From Gnetum montanum (Eukaryota > Streptophyta > Gnetopsida > Gnetales > Gnetaceae), in contig MNCI01030955.1 of assembly GCA_015680685.1 (NCBI GenBank), positions 729,636 to 793,635 of the forward strand: a stretch of 64,000 nucleotides of DNA. Reading direction: 5' to 3'. Made by a program: the position numbers and the translations under genes. Under the pieces are notes generated by a model. It had not been told where the DNA came from and made no database searches. It worked only from the letters and a program-made list of their open reading frames with translations. Position 1 is the first letter of the stretch. The number at the start of each line of letters is the position of its first letter. Of the stretch, positions 1-11,439 are shown piece by piece.

Positions 1-139
1 CTTTTAGGATGCCATTATACTAAAAATTTTTTTATATTCTTATTTTTTATTGCTTGAGAAATAATTTAAATTTACAAAAAAAAATCTTTACATGATGATG
101 GTAGGACTCCACCAAATTAGCATCTTCATAAAAGCATAA

Positions 140-860
140 AAGTAAATCAATACAAGAGTTATCTTTAGATCTGGTGAAAGTAAATAATGAAGATCAAGGA
201 AATTTAACAAGGCCATTGCAAATGAGAAGATCAAAAGTTTTTTTCTATTTTAATAGTTGTTGACCCATCTTATTAATAGTTCCATTTGTAGAATATTGTG
301 TTTAGCTATGATCTTCAATAATGTCTAAATTGTCAATATTATGTTGTCACTAAATAATTTTTATTTGTTGTAAACCTATCCTTGCATTAAAGTCTCCACA
401 AATAAACATCAAGCTTTTTGATGAAAATTCTACAATATCTTTACCTAAAAATTGAAAAGGATGATCATTAGATAACTCTATAGAATCATACAATGTATCA
501 TTTCTAGGGGAAGTGTAGTATATGATAAGGAAAGCACAACCATGGTGACATAAAATTTTTAGCCAAATATATTATTTATGATCATCAATTTTTTTCTAAA
601 AGCACACAATTCTCAAGAGATTTCCTTACTAAAACTACAATACCACTAAAAGGTCTTCCTATTTGCCCTACTCTTGTGTTTCTTGCAATAAATTTAACGA
701 AACCAAGAACTACAAAATGTATAGAACCAATTACTTCTCAAGTTTTGACAAAACCAAAAACATCAAAGCTATCAAAGAAACTAATGTTATTATATGAATT
801 AATTTTATTTACAAGTTCACTATCTATTAATAAATCCACACCTTAAAGTGGCTATACATT
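140..860 (-). pseudogene. LINE endonuclease domain remnant
   Basis: Read on the minus strand, this stretch resembles the apurinic-type endonuclease of a non-LTR retrotransposon, the enzyme that nicks target DNA to prime reverse transcription. The clearest motif is ICGDFNARIG near 365-400, the conserved Asp/Asn core of LINE endonucleases. It is preceded by a segment ending in GIVVLVRKSL (near 610-650), which fits the usual strand before the catalytic block. It is followed by NGTINKMGQQLL and DLLICNGL (near 215-290), matching the family's next conserved block. Several stops and frame changes show it is dead. No reverse transcriptase is visible, so it is either truncated or continues left of the window. 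The family is inferred from motifs only; the clade is not determined. Confidence 0.55.
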
Positions 861-869
861 TTTTGAATA

Positions 870-2185
870 ATTTTTGGAATGTTGCTTATTTGTAATTATT
901 ATCATGTGACTAGCATTTAGGTATGCTACAAAACCCTTTTCATAAGCTACCTTAGTTAGAGTGAGCTTAATCAAGTCTATTTTTTCTAATAAAAAAAAAG
1001 ATAAAAGAAATAGTCACAAATTTAAGCTAATCTTTTCAAAACTAAGATTCTAATTAACTATAACTCATTATAAGAGGATTGTAAGAAGAGTAAATTTCAG
1101 TAAAAAAAACTCTTAGAAAAAAAAAAAAAGGTAAAAAAAAAAAAAAAACCAATACATAAAAGCAATAATGAAGAACAAAACAGAAAGGTAAAAATAGAAA
1201 ATAAAGAAAACCTAGACATGAAAGCTGTAATGACTAATGAGGTATCAATGGTGAGGAAAAAGAAGACTTTGAATACCTTTTACAAAAGAAGAACACAAAA
1301 TCCAACAAACAGAAAGATAATGAAAGGATGAAACAGATTATGAATTAAAAATTATTAAAGCATGAATATTTTTATCCATAACTAGAAATTGCTAAAACAT
1401 AGAGCTTGATGTCGTAAAGTTTTGACAATGATGGTGGAAAATGAAAAATAATATCATTTAGAGATTTATTTTAATCTCAAGTAAAAACATCATTGATAAA
1501 GCAAGCAAAGAAAAGTTATTTAAATATTTTGAGTTGCCTCATATTATGCAAGAACACCAACAAAACATAAAAATTCACCACATACAAAACTTATGTTTTG
1601 AAACTTGTATTGATGCACACCATTGAATTCATATTGATGTATAAAAATTCATTCATGGACACCATTAAACACATACATGTGTAAGAATTCTCTTTAGATA
1701 ATTGTTGAATGCATACTAATGCATAAAAACTCTTTATAGAGAGAATACTTGTTATTGGAAATGCATAAAAGTAGCTCATGTGTTAACTAAAAAGGAAGAT
1801 GCACTGCATATCATATATTCACATAAAGGATGACCATCATATCATGTTGTAGCACATGCTATTATGAAGAAGAACCATCCATAGTCAACTTTATTAATAT
1901 TTATTATGGTACATGTACAGAGAGAATGAACATACATTTACACCATAGGAAGAAACTGATAAACATTAATGCAATGGTATGAAATCAAAATTTTCATTTT
2001 GAAACAACGTTTTTTATGCATTTTTTATTTTGCAATGTGGAAAACCAAACATTTTTCAATCTATTATGTTTCTAGTAACGATGCCCTACACTAAGCTGCC
2101 TTTCATGTATATGTTGTTTGGACATTCTCCTTGCATTGTAGTTACAAAGTTAGAGTTTGGAGTAACATGACTCAACCATAGGATT
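870..2185. other. AT-rich stretch without recognisable genes
   Basis: This stretch is strongly AT-rich, with A-runs near 1110-1150. Short open frames are present but none shows family motifs or plausible composition. Between 1590 and 1760 a motif around 'gcatacaaatgc' and 'attcatattgatg' recurs loosely, possibly an old short repeat. No promoter, RNA gene or element end could be supported. Confidence 0.5.
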
Positions 2186-2585
2186 CTTTATCATAATGAT
2201 AGTTAATGTAGCAAGAGTAACTCAAAATAGCATGTACACTAGTGTCACAACCAATAATGAGCCAAGAAGCAATAGAAGGACTTTTAAAAAGCAACAATCA
2301 TTCATCTTCTTTGAACTCGATTTTTTATCAAAAAAACCATTGGTGGTGTTTAATGCAATTGATGAAGAATCTAGTGAAGCATGAAGAAAATTGATATGCA
2401 AGTAATTTTTCACATCTATTGAAAAACCATGGTTATTTCTAGCTTAGTGCGATAGATGCATTGAAGAGCTTAAGAGGAGGAAGAAATCTGTAAAGTTAAG
2501 TTCCTACTTTACAATAGTTGTCTTACTCAATTTCACATAGTAGAAGTACATGATCATGATTCTATAAATATATCCTTTGGCCTTG

Positions 2586-2735
2586 CCCTCTTTTTAATGT
2601 AAATCTAAAGAAGAGCTTGCAATGTATACATGTAACTTAAACTTGTGTGTCCTTGAATAATAAATAGAAATTTATCCATATTTCTTTTACAGGGAAATGG
2701 TATATATTGTAGCTTTAATCATGACTACTAATAAG
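2586..2735 (+). repeat. Dispersed repeat, copy 1 (second at 5512-5672)
   Basis: About 150 bases match the stretch at 5512-5672 by eye. Shared words include 'aatctaaagaagag', 'aatgtatacatgtaac' and 'atgactattaataag'. The copies lie 2.9 kb apart in the same orientation. The family is unknown; this copy overlaps the weak RNase H remnant. Confidence 0.5.
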
Positions 2736-2990
2736 ATTGTTGAAAAGGAAATTCTAATGGTCATCAAAGGAATAGAAAATTTTCATACTTATTTAACTGG
2801 ACAAACCTTTACATTAAGAGTAGCTTTTTTTTACTTTGGCAATTGTAATAAAATGTAAGATTATAAATAGTAGTAAGTTGCAAAGATTTTCATGGTGAAA
2901 AATTTGCTATCATAGTATCAAGTATCGATTCAGGATTGAGCAAATCCCAATAAAAGTAAATTATCTTCTATATGCTTTAACAAGGAAGAT
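2690..2990 (+). pseudogene. Possible pararetrovirus-like or gypsy RNase H remnant
   Basis: In one frame the segment reads KIVEKEILMVIKGIENF. This resembles the conserved Glu-containing helix of reverse-transcriptase-linked RNase H, where the family has a 'KE(I/L)LA(I/V)...F' pattern. About 60 codons later, across stops, comes a stretch resembling the terminal block (an isoleucine-glutamate pair, then NYL-x-x-ALTR). Plant caulimovirids and some Ty3/gypsy elements both end RNase H this way, so the source could be an old endogenous pararetrovirus or a retrotransposon. The first half is partly repeated near 5512-5672. The copy is short and interrupted by stops, and cannot be functional. The call rests on two weak motifs. 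Confidence 0.3.
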
Positions 2991-3639
2991 TAAAATTTGT
3001 ATGTTCTACTTAAGTTTAGCGTCTTCATCAAGGTCTAGTAGTACTATAGGATAAAAAGATTAACCATTGAAACAAAAACCACTCAATACTCCATGAGAGA
3101 AACTCCCATGATGTCATGAAATCACTAGCCTTTTTCCTCATGCTAATTTTAATGTAGGTGAAAGTCTTTATTTAACTTTGGATTTCTTTGTCAACATAGC
3201 AAGGTGAATTGATTGCATCATCAATAATTTGAAATTGATTAAAGTGAAATCCAAACTTTTAACTCATTTGATAGGGCATAAATGTTTGAATAACATTCTT
3301 CGAATTGGAAGAGACTTTCCCAAGTCAAGAGTCTAGATGAGTTCTAAATGAATTATTACAATGGGACATATGGGAATGAATCTTTGTAATGTGTTCCAAT
3401 GCATAAATGTACATGAGAAGAATAATATTTATCTGTACCAAGATGAATGTTTAAAAGTAAAATTAGTAACATTAGGCATGACATCTTATTCATCAAGATC
3501 TACCATGATAATGCTTCAAGAAGTATCCAAGCTCATAAAACTCTATGACATTTATAAAGAAGCTCAGAATAGTCTTTGTTCCATGCACTGAGCTATTATT
3601 ACCTACTTAAAGAATAATTACCTAGAGGCTTAATTCTCA

Positions 3640-3772
3640 TTCCTCCAATGTAGGGTTCTGGTAGGGTAGTGGATGAATTAAAGCCTAACCTATTTTAAGT
3701 GGCTCTACCCACACTTGAACCCAGGTCTTACAACTTAAAAGACAAGTACCTTACCATCACTCCAAGTGGTGG
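3640..3772 (-). mobile_element. tRNA-derived SINE
   Basis: On the minus strand the segment begins with a tRNA-like head. An A-box-like word TGGAGTGATGGTAAGG lies at 3748-3764, followed about 35 bases later by a B-box word GGGTTCAAGTG at 3712-3722. Together they form the split internal pol III promoter that defines tRNA-derived SINEs. The piece downstream of the B box (GTAGAGCCACTT...) is the kind of non-tRNA body seen in plant SINEs. A clear target duplication or tail could not be identified, so the ends are approximate. The identity is inferred from promoter boxes and spacing. Confidence 0.6.
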
Positions 3773-4599
3773 TGCTTGTATTATTACCCACATAGTTGAG
3801 AAATAATTTTATATCTCAATCAAATCTTTTTCATAGTATTTATGTCATATCTAGAAGTTATGAATGTGTCTATAAAGTCTTATCCTTATGACCATAAATA
3901 AGATAAGTGTGAATTTATCAATGTCAAAGAACTAACTTAGTCTAGGTTCTAAGTTGTATAAATTTATAGTCTTGACTTAATGTTTAGAAAGAGAGTTTGA
4001 GAAGTTTGTTCTTAGTTCCGTTGTAATAGAAACATTTGTTTCTATTAAGTTTTTGTAAGCCTATTGATAGGGGTCCTGTCAATTTTAAACCAATGGAATG
4101 TATCATACAAATTTTAGTGTGATCTAATTATAAGTTTCGAAGATGATAAGTATATTGCTAAAAAAACTTGTGTATATCATTATGCTCAAGAAATATAAAT
4201 GGTATTATAATACATTTAATACAATTGAACCCATGTTGCCATTGTGAGAGTTAGAGAAATGTTTATAATTTTATATTTTATAATTTTTATAGATTTTAGA
4301 ATTATAAGAAACAAATAATAATAAATACACATACATTGCAATCCCTCTTAGGAATAGGTGCAATGCTCATGTTGCAATCCCTCTTGGGGATAGATGCAAC
4401 ACCACAAATGAAATGCAATAGAAATTACTCTTACTTACAACCTCAATGGCTCTACATCATGCTGCACAGTTATGACCTCCTTGTGTAAGGATGAATTGTC
4501 ATAACTTAAGAAAATAAGAATTAGATAAATAAATATTTTTTTATGGTTTTTAATATTTAATATTTTTTAGTATTTTAGTGTTTAAGGCATCAATAATAG

Positions 4600-5400
4600 A
4601 ATGAGGAAAAACCATAAGCTTTATTCACTATGTAAACACTAAACTCTACATCAACCAAATGGTTTCAGATTACATAAGCACATAAGCAAGGTAGTACTTT
4701 GGTAGAGTCTAACCAAACTTGTGAAAGTGATGACCTAAAACACACATAAGACAAGGAAGACAATCAACTTACCTAATAGAAGAAGAACTTTTCACACAAA
4801 GCAATATGCCAAAAGTCAAATAGAAATGATATGAATAAAGTTGTTCTATGTGAGATCTCATCCTAGGTATTTATAGGTTTCACTACATGATAGTAGAGTT
4901 TCACTAATGCCTAGGTATTAATGTAGATCTATTAGTGCATTCTATGCATCCTAGGAACACACTAGAAGCAATAGGTAAGCAAAGGGATTGAACTAACCCT
5001 AAAAGGGGGGTGTTTCAACATCCCTATGTTGATGTAGGGTAATTAGTGTGTCCCTCCCCAACACACTTTACTTCCAAGTCCAAATGAAAGATAGAATATC
5101 ATGAAACATATCAAAAGATTCCTAAGGTTCCTAAATGAAGCTAGAAACATCCTAGGAAGCCTAAACCATGCTTCAAACCTACAGTGTGAAATGGAAGGAT
5201 AGGATGAAAACCTGAAAGGTAGAAACCTCAACTATGTACATGAAAATCACAAACACAAGGTGTAAAATACTTTTCAAGTTTAGGGCTTATAATTGACTTA
5301 CAAAATACCATTGGGTGACTCGTTACCTACACTATTTTGTAATAGCTTTTGATTTCCTATAGCAAGTTCCACTTAGACCTTTCATACATTAATGAAAATC
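4600..5400 (-). repeat. Possible solo LTR, minus strand
   Basis: On the minus strand a TATA-like word CCTATAAATACC lies at about 4864-4876, followed by a low-complexity transcribed-looking stretch as in plant LTRs. The inverted word pair 'aacatcc...atgttgatg' lies near 5018-5036. No copy elsewhere in the window and no target duplication was found. This is only a candidate; the ends are guesses. Confidence 0.2.
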
Positions 5401-5511
5401 ATCTTGTAAATAAGCATGTCCCTTGGTTGGACCTCTCCATATCATATCTATAAGGCTAATCACCTATTCTAGTTCTATTGATCATTCTTAGAGTTTAAGT
5501 TTGAGATCTTC

Positions 5512-5672
5512 CTCTTTTTTTATTTATATATAATCTAAAGAAGAATCTATAATGTATACATGTAACTCAAACTTATGTCCTTAAAGTACACATATAAACT
5601 TATCTAGCTTTCTTCCACATGGTGATGATATATATTTTATCTTTAGCTATGACTATTAATAAGCTTTCATAG
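5512..5672 (+). repeat. Dispersed repeat, copy 2
   Basis: This is the second copy of the repeat at 2586-2735, sharing 'aatctaaagaag', 'aatgtatacatgtaactcaaac' and the closing 'gactattaataag'. It has diverged further than copy 1. No coding capacity. Confidence 0.5.
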
Positions 5673-5726
5673 AAAAATAATTCAGCTTTTACTTCGCCCT
5701 TGAGGCTTCTTTTATTTTAATGAAAA

Positions 5727-5750
5727 CATCATCATCATCATCATCATCCT
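5727..5750 (+). repeat. (CAT)n microsatellite
   Basis: Seven CAT units in a row. They are followed by 'cctagccttgtcttatc' and 'gggattagctacatgag', a combination I have seen as a recurrent dispersed tail in plant genomes. Its class is not certain. Confidence 0.7.
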
Positions 5751-6390
5751 AGCCTTGTCTTATCAAAATGGGATTAGCTACATGAGTTCTTTTTCATCCT
5801 TCTTCTTTATGAAAAGCTAGAAATTTATTTATTCACAATTTCTTTAGATCATCTTCAATAATTTTTTCCATATATTCTTAGTCTTCCTATTAGTGGCTTT
5901 CTTGGAAAAGTAATGTAGTAATCTTTTTCTTATAGACTCATTATTTGTTCTTCTTTACACATGTCTGAATCATCTAAGATACCATTCTTATAACTTATTT
6001 AAAATAGAAGAAAATTCAAGTCTATGAAGTTTGTAAGATCAATGATCAACAACTTAATAACCAAATATTTAAAAACAAGAAGGCACTAAACACATATCCA
6101 TAAAACATAACCTTGATATTTAAGATATATAAAGCATTGCATGGATAGAATGATTAGTCAAAATAATAAAGTATAATTATAATAAGAACATTAAAAAATA
6201 GATTAGTAAATGTTAATAAAAAAAGTAAAACACAATGACGGTGTAAACATGGTGTATAAACATAATATATGGTGTTACATGGTGAGAACAAAAATAGTAT
6301 AAATACAAATCATAAAGATGAGTTTGTACAATTAGTGATATCTTTAACATATTCCATCAAATGAAACATTATTTTTGTTTACAAGAATCA
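5750..6390. other. AT-rich stretch without recognisable genes
   Basis: Low-complexity AT-rich sequence between the CAT microsatellite and the copia fragment. Part of it may be untranslated or LTR sequence of that copia element, but I could not find an LTR terminus or a second copy. Confidence 0.4.
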
Positions 6391-6394
6391 AAGA

Positions 6395-7325
6395 TTCAAT
6401 TCATTTACAAAAGTAGTGAAATTTTTGATATTCAATGATTTGGTAAAACCATCAGCAAGTTGATCCTTGGTATTGATGTAGATTGGTGAGATGAATCCTT
6501 CAATAAAGACATGTTGAATATAATGCACCATAGTTTCAATGTGTTCAGTTCTCTCATGAAACATTGGATTTTAAATAAACTTGATAGCACTATGAGTATC
6601 AAAATGAATGGTTATCAGTAATACAATATCCTCATTTAGCTTCTTAAACAATTGATGAAGCAACTTTAATTCTATAACCATGTTTAATGTAATCTTATAT
6701 TCAGATTCTATAGAAGATAAAGAAATAACCTTATGTTTAGTTAACCATCATAAGATTGTGTTTCCATGGTGTTTTATCAAAAATCTTGTAGTTAAAAATC
6801 ATGATAAAGTATCACTATCATAGTCTACATCTATGTAGTCTTCAAGATCAACCTTTAAAGGGAAATCATGATGTAACTCGTAGTCAATCATGTCTTTTAA
6901 ATATCTTAATATACCATCAACCAAGTTTATTTATATACTTATTCATTTTTGATTAAATAAAGATAATAAATTAATAGAATATGCAATATTGAGTTGCATA
7001 TTTATGAGATACATCATCTTTCCAATCAAATTTCTATACACCATAGGGTCAAAAAATAGGTTCTCAATCATACATCCATAGTGCAGTTTGAGAATCCAAC
7101 AATGTTGATCAAATCTTACAATCTAACATATGATATTCTTCTAGTAAGTCTAAAACATATTTCTTTTGCATAACTCATATATGATTCACTCATTGATAAA
7201 TTTTAAAACCTAGAAAATAGTTGAGTTGACCAAGGTTCAAAATTTCAAACTTAGTTTTCAGCTGATTATTAACATGGTGCATCAGTTGAACATCCTCCTT
7301 GATAATCACTAATGAATCGTAAATT
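6395..7325 (-). pseudogene. pol: Ty1/copia reverse transcriptase C-terminus and RNase H
   Basis: The minus strand reads as the end of a copia-type polyprotein. From the N-terminal side, the region around the catalytic YVDD is degraded to IYDSLVII near 7310. Then come LGQLNYFLGF, KKYVLDLLEEYHM, GKMMYLINMQLNIAYSINLL (6940-7060) and LRYLKDMIDY (near 6880). RNase H follows with DYIDVDY (near 6820), SLSSIESEY (near 6710), SAIKFI...NPMFHERTEHIE (6540-6600) and the family-typical end DQLADGFTK (6441-6465). This order is diagnostic of Ty1/copia, where reverse transcriptase and RNase H follow integrase. Stops and frameshifts are many. The fragment stops within a few bases of the 5' LTR of element A, so A, or a rearrangement with it, cut the copia gene at its active site. 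Confidence 0.85.
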
Positions 7326-7333
7326 GGTTGCAT

Positions 7334-8187
7334 TGATTAGGCCCCACCGACTAGGCCTCGTTGACTAGGCCCCATTGACAAATGATTTGATGTGTTGACG
7401 TGGCCTCGTTGATGTAGTGTCTATTTTTGCTTATAAATGCACACTTACCCACTGTATTTATAGAAATCTTTGTCATAGTGTAGCAGAGATCTTGTAGTTT
7501 TTTTTCCTAGAGTTAGAATATTCTCCCAAGTGCCCACACTAGGAGTCATTGAGTGTACATATCTTTATTTGAACATTGGTTTACCTGAGCATGGTAGTAT
7601 GTGTGACAATAAAGATGAGCTTGCTAATAAACCTTTAAACATGTTGGTTAGATTAAATATTTTCTCATGCATTCAATCTTTTTAGCAATTTTATTTAATG
7701 CTTTTAAGTAATTAAGCTAAATTAAGTTAGATTAAATAGTGAGTAATTAAGCACATAAGTACAACCACTTCGAGCATGTGCATGATGCTTGGTAATCATA
7801 GTAATGCTTAATGTTTGGTAACCTAGCAATGTTATACATGTTCAGGATGTGTATGGAAAGTGGGAACAGATGCTTATGTTAGGATTAGTTAGGTGTAGCT
7901 AGGTAGATTAAATTAGCAATTAAATTACTTCATTCTTTTCATCCTTTATTTTAAGCACCCAAAACATAAAACATGAAAATAATAAAAATTATATGCCTTA
8001 GTTACACTTAACCATACCTTTGCATATCACAAGTATAATGGGGAAGATAACAAAGGACTGTCAAGGTTAGTTCCACTTCCTAGAGGCTAGTGTACTGAAA
8101 GATAAAGGGTCCATAGAATTCACCTAGATCACACATGAACGCTTAGTGATTCGTATAGTTGGGCATAGGGGTACTTGCCGCTCATCA
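7334..8187 (+). repeat. Element A 5' LTR (Athila-like)
   Basis: This LTR begins TGATTAGG and ends TCATCA, and is followed at once by a tRNA-Asp-type primer site. A TATA box (TATAAAT) is at 7432-7438 and an AATAAA poly(A) signal at 7609-7614, inside the conserved block 'gacaataaagatgagc' found in all four Athila-like LTRs here. The U3 part has no GATATC palindromes. It has about four imperfect copies of GACTAGGCCYC between 7334 and 7412. No matching 3' LTR lies in the window, so the 5' end is set by analogy. Confidence 0.75.
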
Positions 8188-8188
8188 T

Positions 8189-8206
8189 TGGCACCATTTT
8201 TGGGGA
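8189..8206 (+). promoter_or_regulatory. Element A primer-binding site (tRNA-Asp type)
   Basis: TGGCACCATTTTTGGGGA starts two bases after the LTR end. It matches 13 of 18 positions of TGGCGCCGTTGCCGGGGA, the complement of the 3' end of plant tRNA-Asp. Athila-type elements are known to use this primer. Confidence 0.75.
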
Positions 8207-8378
8207 CTCTTTTTGTTTGAAACGTGTGCTATCTAGGCATAGTGAAAATCATTAACATTGTTGGACAAACCCTAATGTCAAAATCATTCTAAAAATATAT
8301 ATAATAATTTAAGCACATTGATGTCTTATTATAATTACCAAATGTATTCTTCTCATAGGTGTGATGATACTAAACTAC

Positions 8379-8622
8379 NNNNNNNNNNNNNNNNNNNNNN
8401 NNNNNNNNNNNNNNNNNNNNNNNNNNNNNNNNNNNNNNNNNNNNNNNNNNNNNNNNNNNNNNNNNNNNNNNNNNNNNNNNNNNNNNNNNNNNNNNNNNNN
8501 NNNNNNNNNNNNNNNNNNNNNNNNNNNNNNNNNNNNNNNNNNNNNNNNNNNNNNNNNNNNNNNNNNNNNNNNNNNNNNNNNNNNNNNNNNNNNNNNNNNN
8601 NNNNNNNNNNNNNNNNNNNNNN
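8379..8622. other. Assembly gap (244 N)
   Basis: An unbroken run of N in the 5' part of element A gag. Open frames spanning it are not meaningful. Confidence 1.
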
Positions 8623-10290
8623 AGGATCCTCCCTCTAGGTGTTCTCAATATGAAGTTTCCCCACCCCTTGACATTAATGATGGAAGCTTAAACATGAATC
8701 TATAGTTCACTATCAACAATCCAAGTTCAAGCAAAAGTGGAAGTCAGGGCAAGGATTTGGGAAAGCATCAAGATCACAAGAAAGTCGATGAACATGGTTG
8801 TGACAAGCATAGAGGAGGTGGTAGACACCATGGTGGTGGTAGTTCTCCTCCATCTTTATCCTCTTCGTCTACATCTTCTTCTTCCTTTTCTAGTTCTGAC
8901 AAACACTACCAAAAGAACAACCATGATGATGGTGAACGACAGAATGATCACCAGGCCCACCATGAATGAAGGGGTAGTAGAGGACATCATAGGAATCATT
9001 GAAATAATCATGATGATGAGCCTTTATTGGCAACTTAGAGCATGTTGAATATTGTAGAGGTAGTAAAAATTCTAACTAGGCGTGTGAAAGATAGTNATGG
9101 TAATTAGGTTGAGAATGGAGGAGCATGTGTTGAAGGATGAGAAGGATGATAGAGATATGAGATTTTCCCTCTAGTAGATGGAGAATGAGTTCTATGATAC
9201 TCCAAAGGGTAGTAGTGATGCTAAAAAGAAGCATGACTAGACGAGTCACATGGAGACATTGATTACTAAACATAGTACTCATATGGATCTAGCTGCCTAT
9301 AAAGATATTGCTACCTTGGTGATGACATCCCCCATGACTATGGATGCTGCCAATGTTAGTACTGCTCATATGGTTGTGGTGGAGCTCCACTTGGATAATA
9401 AGCTTGTTGTTGTTGGTTAAACTACCTTGGATTGTTTTGAGGATAAGGCAATCTTCTAGGTGCTTTTCTTCTTGCTAATCTAGGATTCAGCATGTACACC
9501 CTAGATTCCTGCAAGTGTGACATGACAGGGTAACATCCTTTAGGATGTTTGTATTGGAAGATGTCACACCCATCATCATCATCAAATTTTAACTCCACAA
9601 CCTCTTCTACTACAGTAGCTTTGCCCTTACCCCTTTCGTAGGCACGTTCAACTTCTCTTGACCTTCTATGATTACGATCATTACTTTCTTTTTTGGATTC
9701 TTCTACAATTTTCATAGCAATTTGGAATTTTTCATCTAAAGAGTCCCATAACTTATCAACCTTGGCTGATATATTGGAAACATATTTTTGAATTAGCAAG
9801 GGTTTTCACTGCACCACCTCATCAAGTTGTGCCTCCTTCTCATTGCTGAAAAATCAAACCTCCCTTTTACTGATGGAAGGATCTCGGTTATACTCCTCAA
9901 CACTTTTCCATTTTCTTAGATCTCATTCTTCTTCTACTACCTACTCTACCAACCTTTGGATTTGATGGGCTCTAAGTTCTAATAGTTTTCCTTTGGCANA
10001 CATTGGCAGCATCCATAGTCATGGGGGATGTCATCACCAAGGTAGCAATATCTTTATAGGCAGCTAGATCCATATGAGTACTATGTTTAGTAATCAATGT
10101 CTCCATGTGACTCGTCTAGTCATGCTTCTTTTTAGCATCACTACTACCCTTTGGAGTATCATAGAACTCATTCTCCATCTACTAGAGGGAAAATCTCATA
10201 TCTCTATCATCCTTCTCATCCTTCAACACATGCTCCTCCATTCTCAACCTAATTACCATCTGCTCCATCCATGTAGGGTGAGCTTCTAGC
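8623..10290 (+). pseudogene. gag: Element A gag (decayed; middle part inverted)
   Basis: Downstream of the gap the plus strand encodes a Ser/His/Gly-rich linker (8757-8969) and DEPLLAT-SMLNIVE near 9018-9055. The same linker precedes the capsid domain in element C. The continuation is found on the minus strand of 9097-9998. It contains a helical region (SAKVDKLWDSLDEKFQ), a charged tract, and a knuckle-like motif CDIFQYKHPKGCYPVMSHL (9520-9570) where the second cysteine is F. After that block the plus strand resumes at 10000 with the Pro/Tyr/His-rich tail. Most of the capsid domain itself is missing. Gag would package element RNA in the cytoplasm; this copy is broken by stops, the gap and the inversion. 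Confidence 0.7.
9097..9998 (-). other. Inverted contig between two single-N joins
   Basis: Single N bases at 9096 and 9999 bound this 902-base block. Its first ~260 bases (9097-9356) are the reverse complement of 10000-10259, right after the second N. Its gag frame runs on the minus strand while the rest of element A is plus. Reversing the block puts its duplicated end against the identical start of the next contig and restores gag order. I therefore read it as a wrongly oriented contig with an unmerged overlap, not as a biological inversion. Confidence 0.85.
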
Positions 10291-10499
10291 CTAGTCATAA
10301 CAACGTAATGCTACCAAGATCATTAACTTACAACCGACTCCTCAGTCGGGTGGTTTGAAACCAAGATCCCATAAAAGATCATTCTTTCAAACCAATAGCC
10401 CTACTAAACCCTGACCTACTTATGCAGCTAGTTGCCCTATATCTCCTTCATCCTCTACTTCCATTCCTTTCTAGAGCCCTTCAAACCAAATGCAATCCA

Positions 10500-11060
10500 T
10501 GATCTGCATAGTTATTTTAACCCACATTGTATTTGATTGGATCAAGGTTGGCAACCTTCCTAGGAAAAGATTTGATCCTAGAAGTCCTCTCATCTATTTG
10601 TAGATTGTTAGGAATGAGCCATGCAAGGCTCCTCTTAACTCTGGTTCTAGAGTTAATCTAATTTCTCATGAAATGTACAATGCTTGGAACATGCCTCCTC
10701 TCAACAATAGTAACATTTGTTCAGAATTGGTAGACTAGTCCATCACTGTTCCACTAAGACTAGTAGAGGATATTGTGACCACTATCTATTGGTGGTCTTA
10801 TCCTATCAATTTTCTAATAATCAAAGTTGAGAACTGAAAGGGTGACTTCCTAATCATTATGGGAAGGGCTTGATTAAGTATTTTTGATGCAAAAATGGGC
10901 ATCAAAGATATTTCCCTAGAAATTTTCAAGAAAAATGCATTCGGAAAGATTGAGAAGAAACAAGTTCCATGCATCACGTACAACGATACAGGGTGCAATT
11001 GTGTGCAGAAACTCTAGTCCATGAAAGGAGCATTTATTTCTACATGTAGACAATGTGCAA
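10500..11060 (+). pseudogene. pol: Element A protease (catalytic residue lost)
   Basis: The frame matches the protease of element C (32296-32814) along its length, including PLIYL, VNLISHEMYNAWN, LVEDIVTTI and the later GDFLIIMGRA. Retropepsins of this lineage cut the gag-pol polyprotein and use an Asp in a D-x-G-(S/A) triplet. At 10634-10660 this copy reads LNSGSRVNL where element C has LLDFGSSVNI, so the active-site Asp has become Asn. TAG codons interrupt the frame. It lies between the gag tail and reverse transcriptase, the normal Athila order. Confidence 0.75.
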
Positions 11061-11439
11061 ATGAGGTAGATATTTAAAGGTTCCTATATGTAGTAGCCAC
11101 AAAATAGGAGAGCACCCAGTGGTTGAAAGTTGATTCTAAAAGTAGCATACTTTGCATGGATGAACTAGAGCAAGTTCATCACCAACTCTTTGATGAGGCA
11201 AATGATGATACCTATGGGGGAGGGCTGGAAATCCCTAAAAATTTTAGACAAGAGCCCTTAGAGTTGAAAACTCTACCCACTGACATGGAGTGTGCATTCT
11301 TGAAAAATGACAAGCTAGTAATCATCAATGCCAATCTTACTCTTGAATAGAAATGAATGTTGTTGAGGGTGATCAACAAATGACCAATAGCCTTTGCATG
11401 GTCATATCCTAAGTTCACAGGGATTGATCCTATGACATG

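Noticed and set aside
8318-8705. Open frames spanning the run of N
   Set aside because: They consist almost entirely of unknown bases; no real coding evidence.
9097-10259. Biological inverted repeat or foldback transposon in element A
   Set aside because: Both junctions coincide with single N bases and identity is complete, as expected for a misplaced contig.
9076-10289. Two identical small proteins on opposite strands (9076-9282 and 10074-10289), apparently a conserved gene pair
   Set aside because: They are the two ends of the inverted contig overlap; the frame is also antisense to gag.
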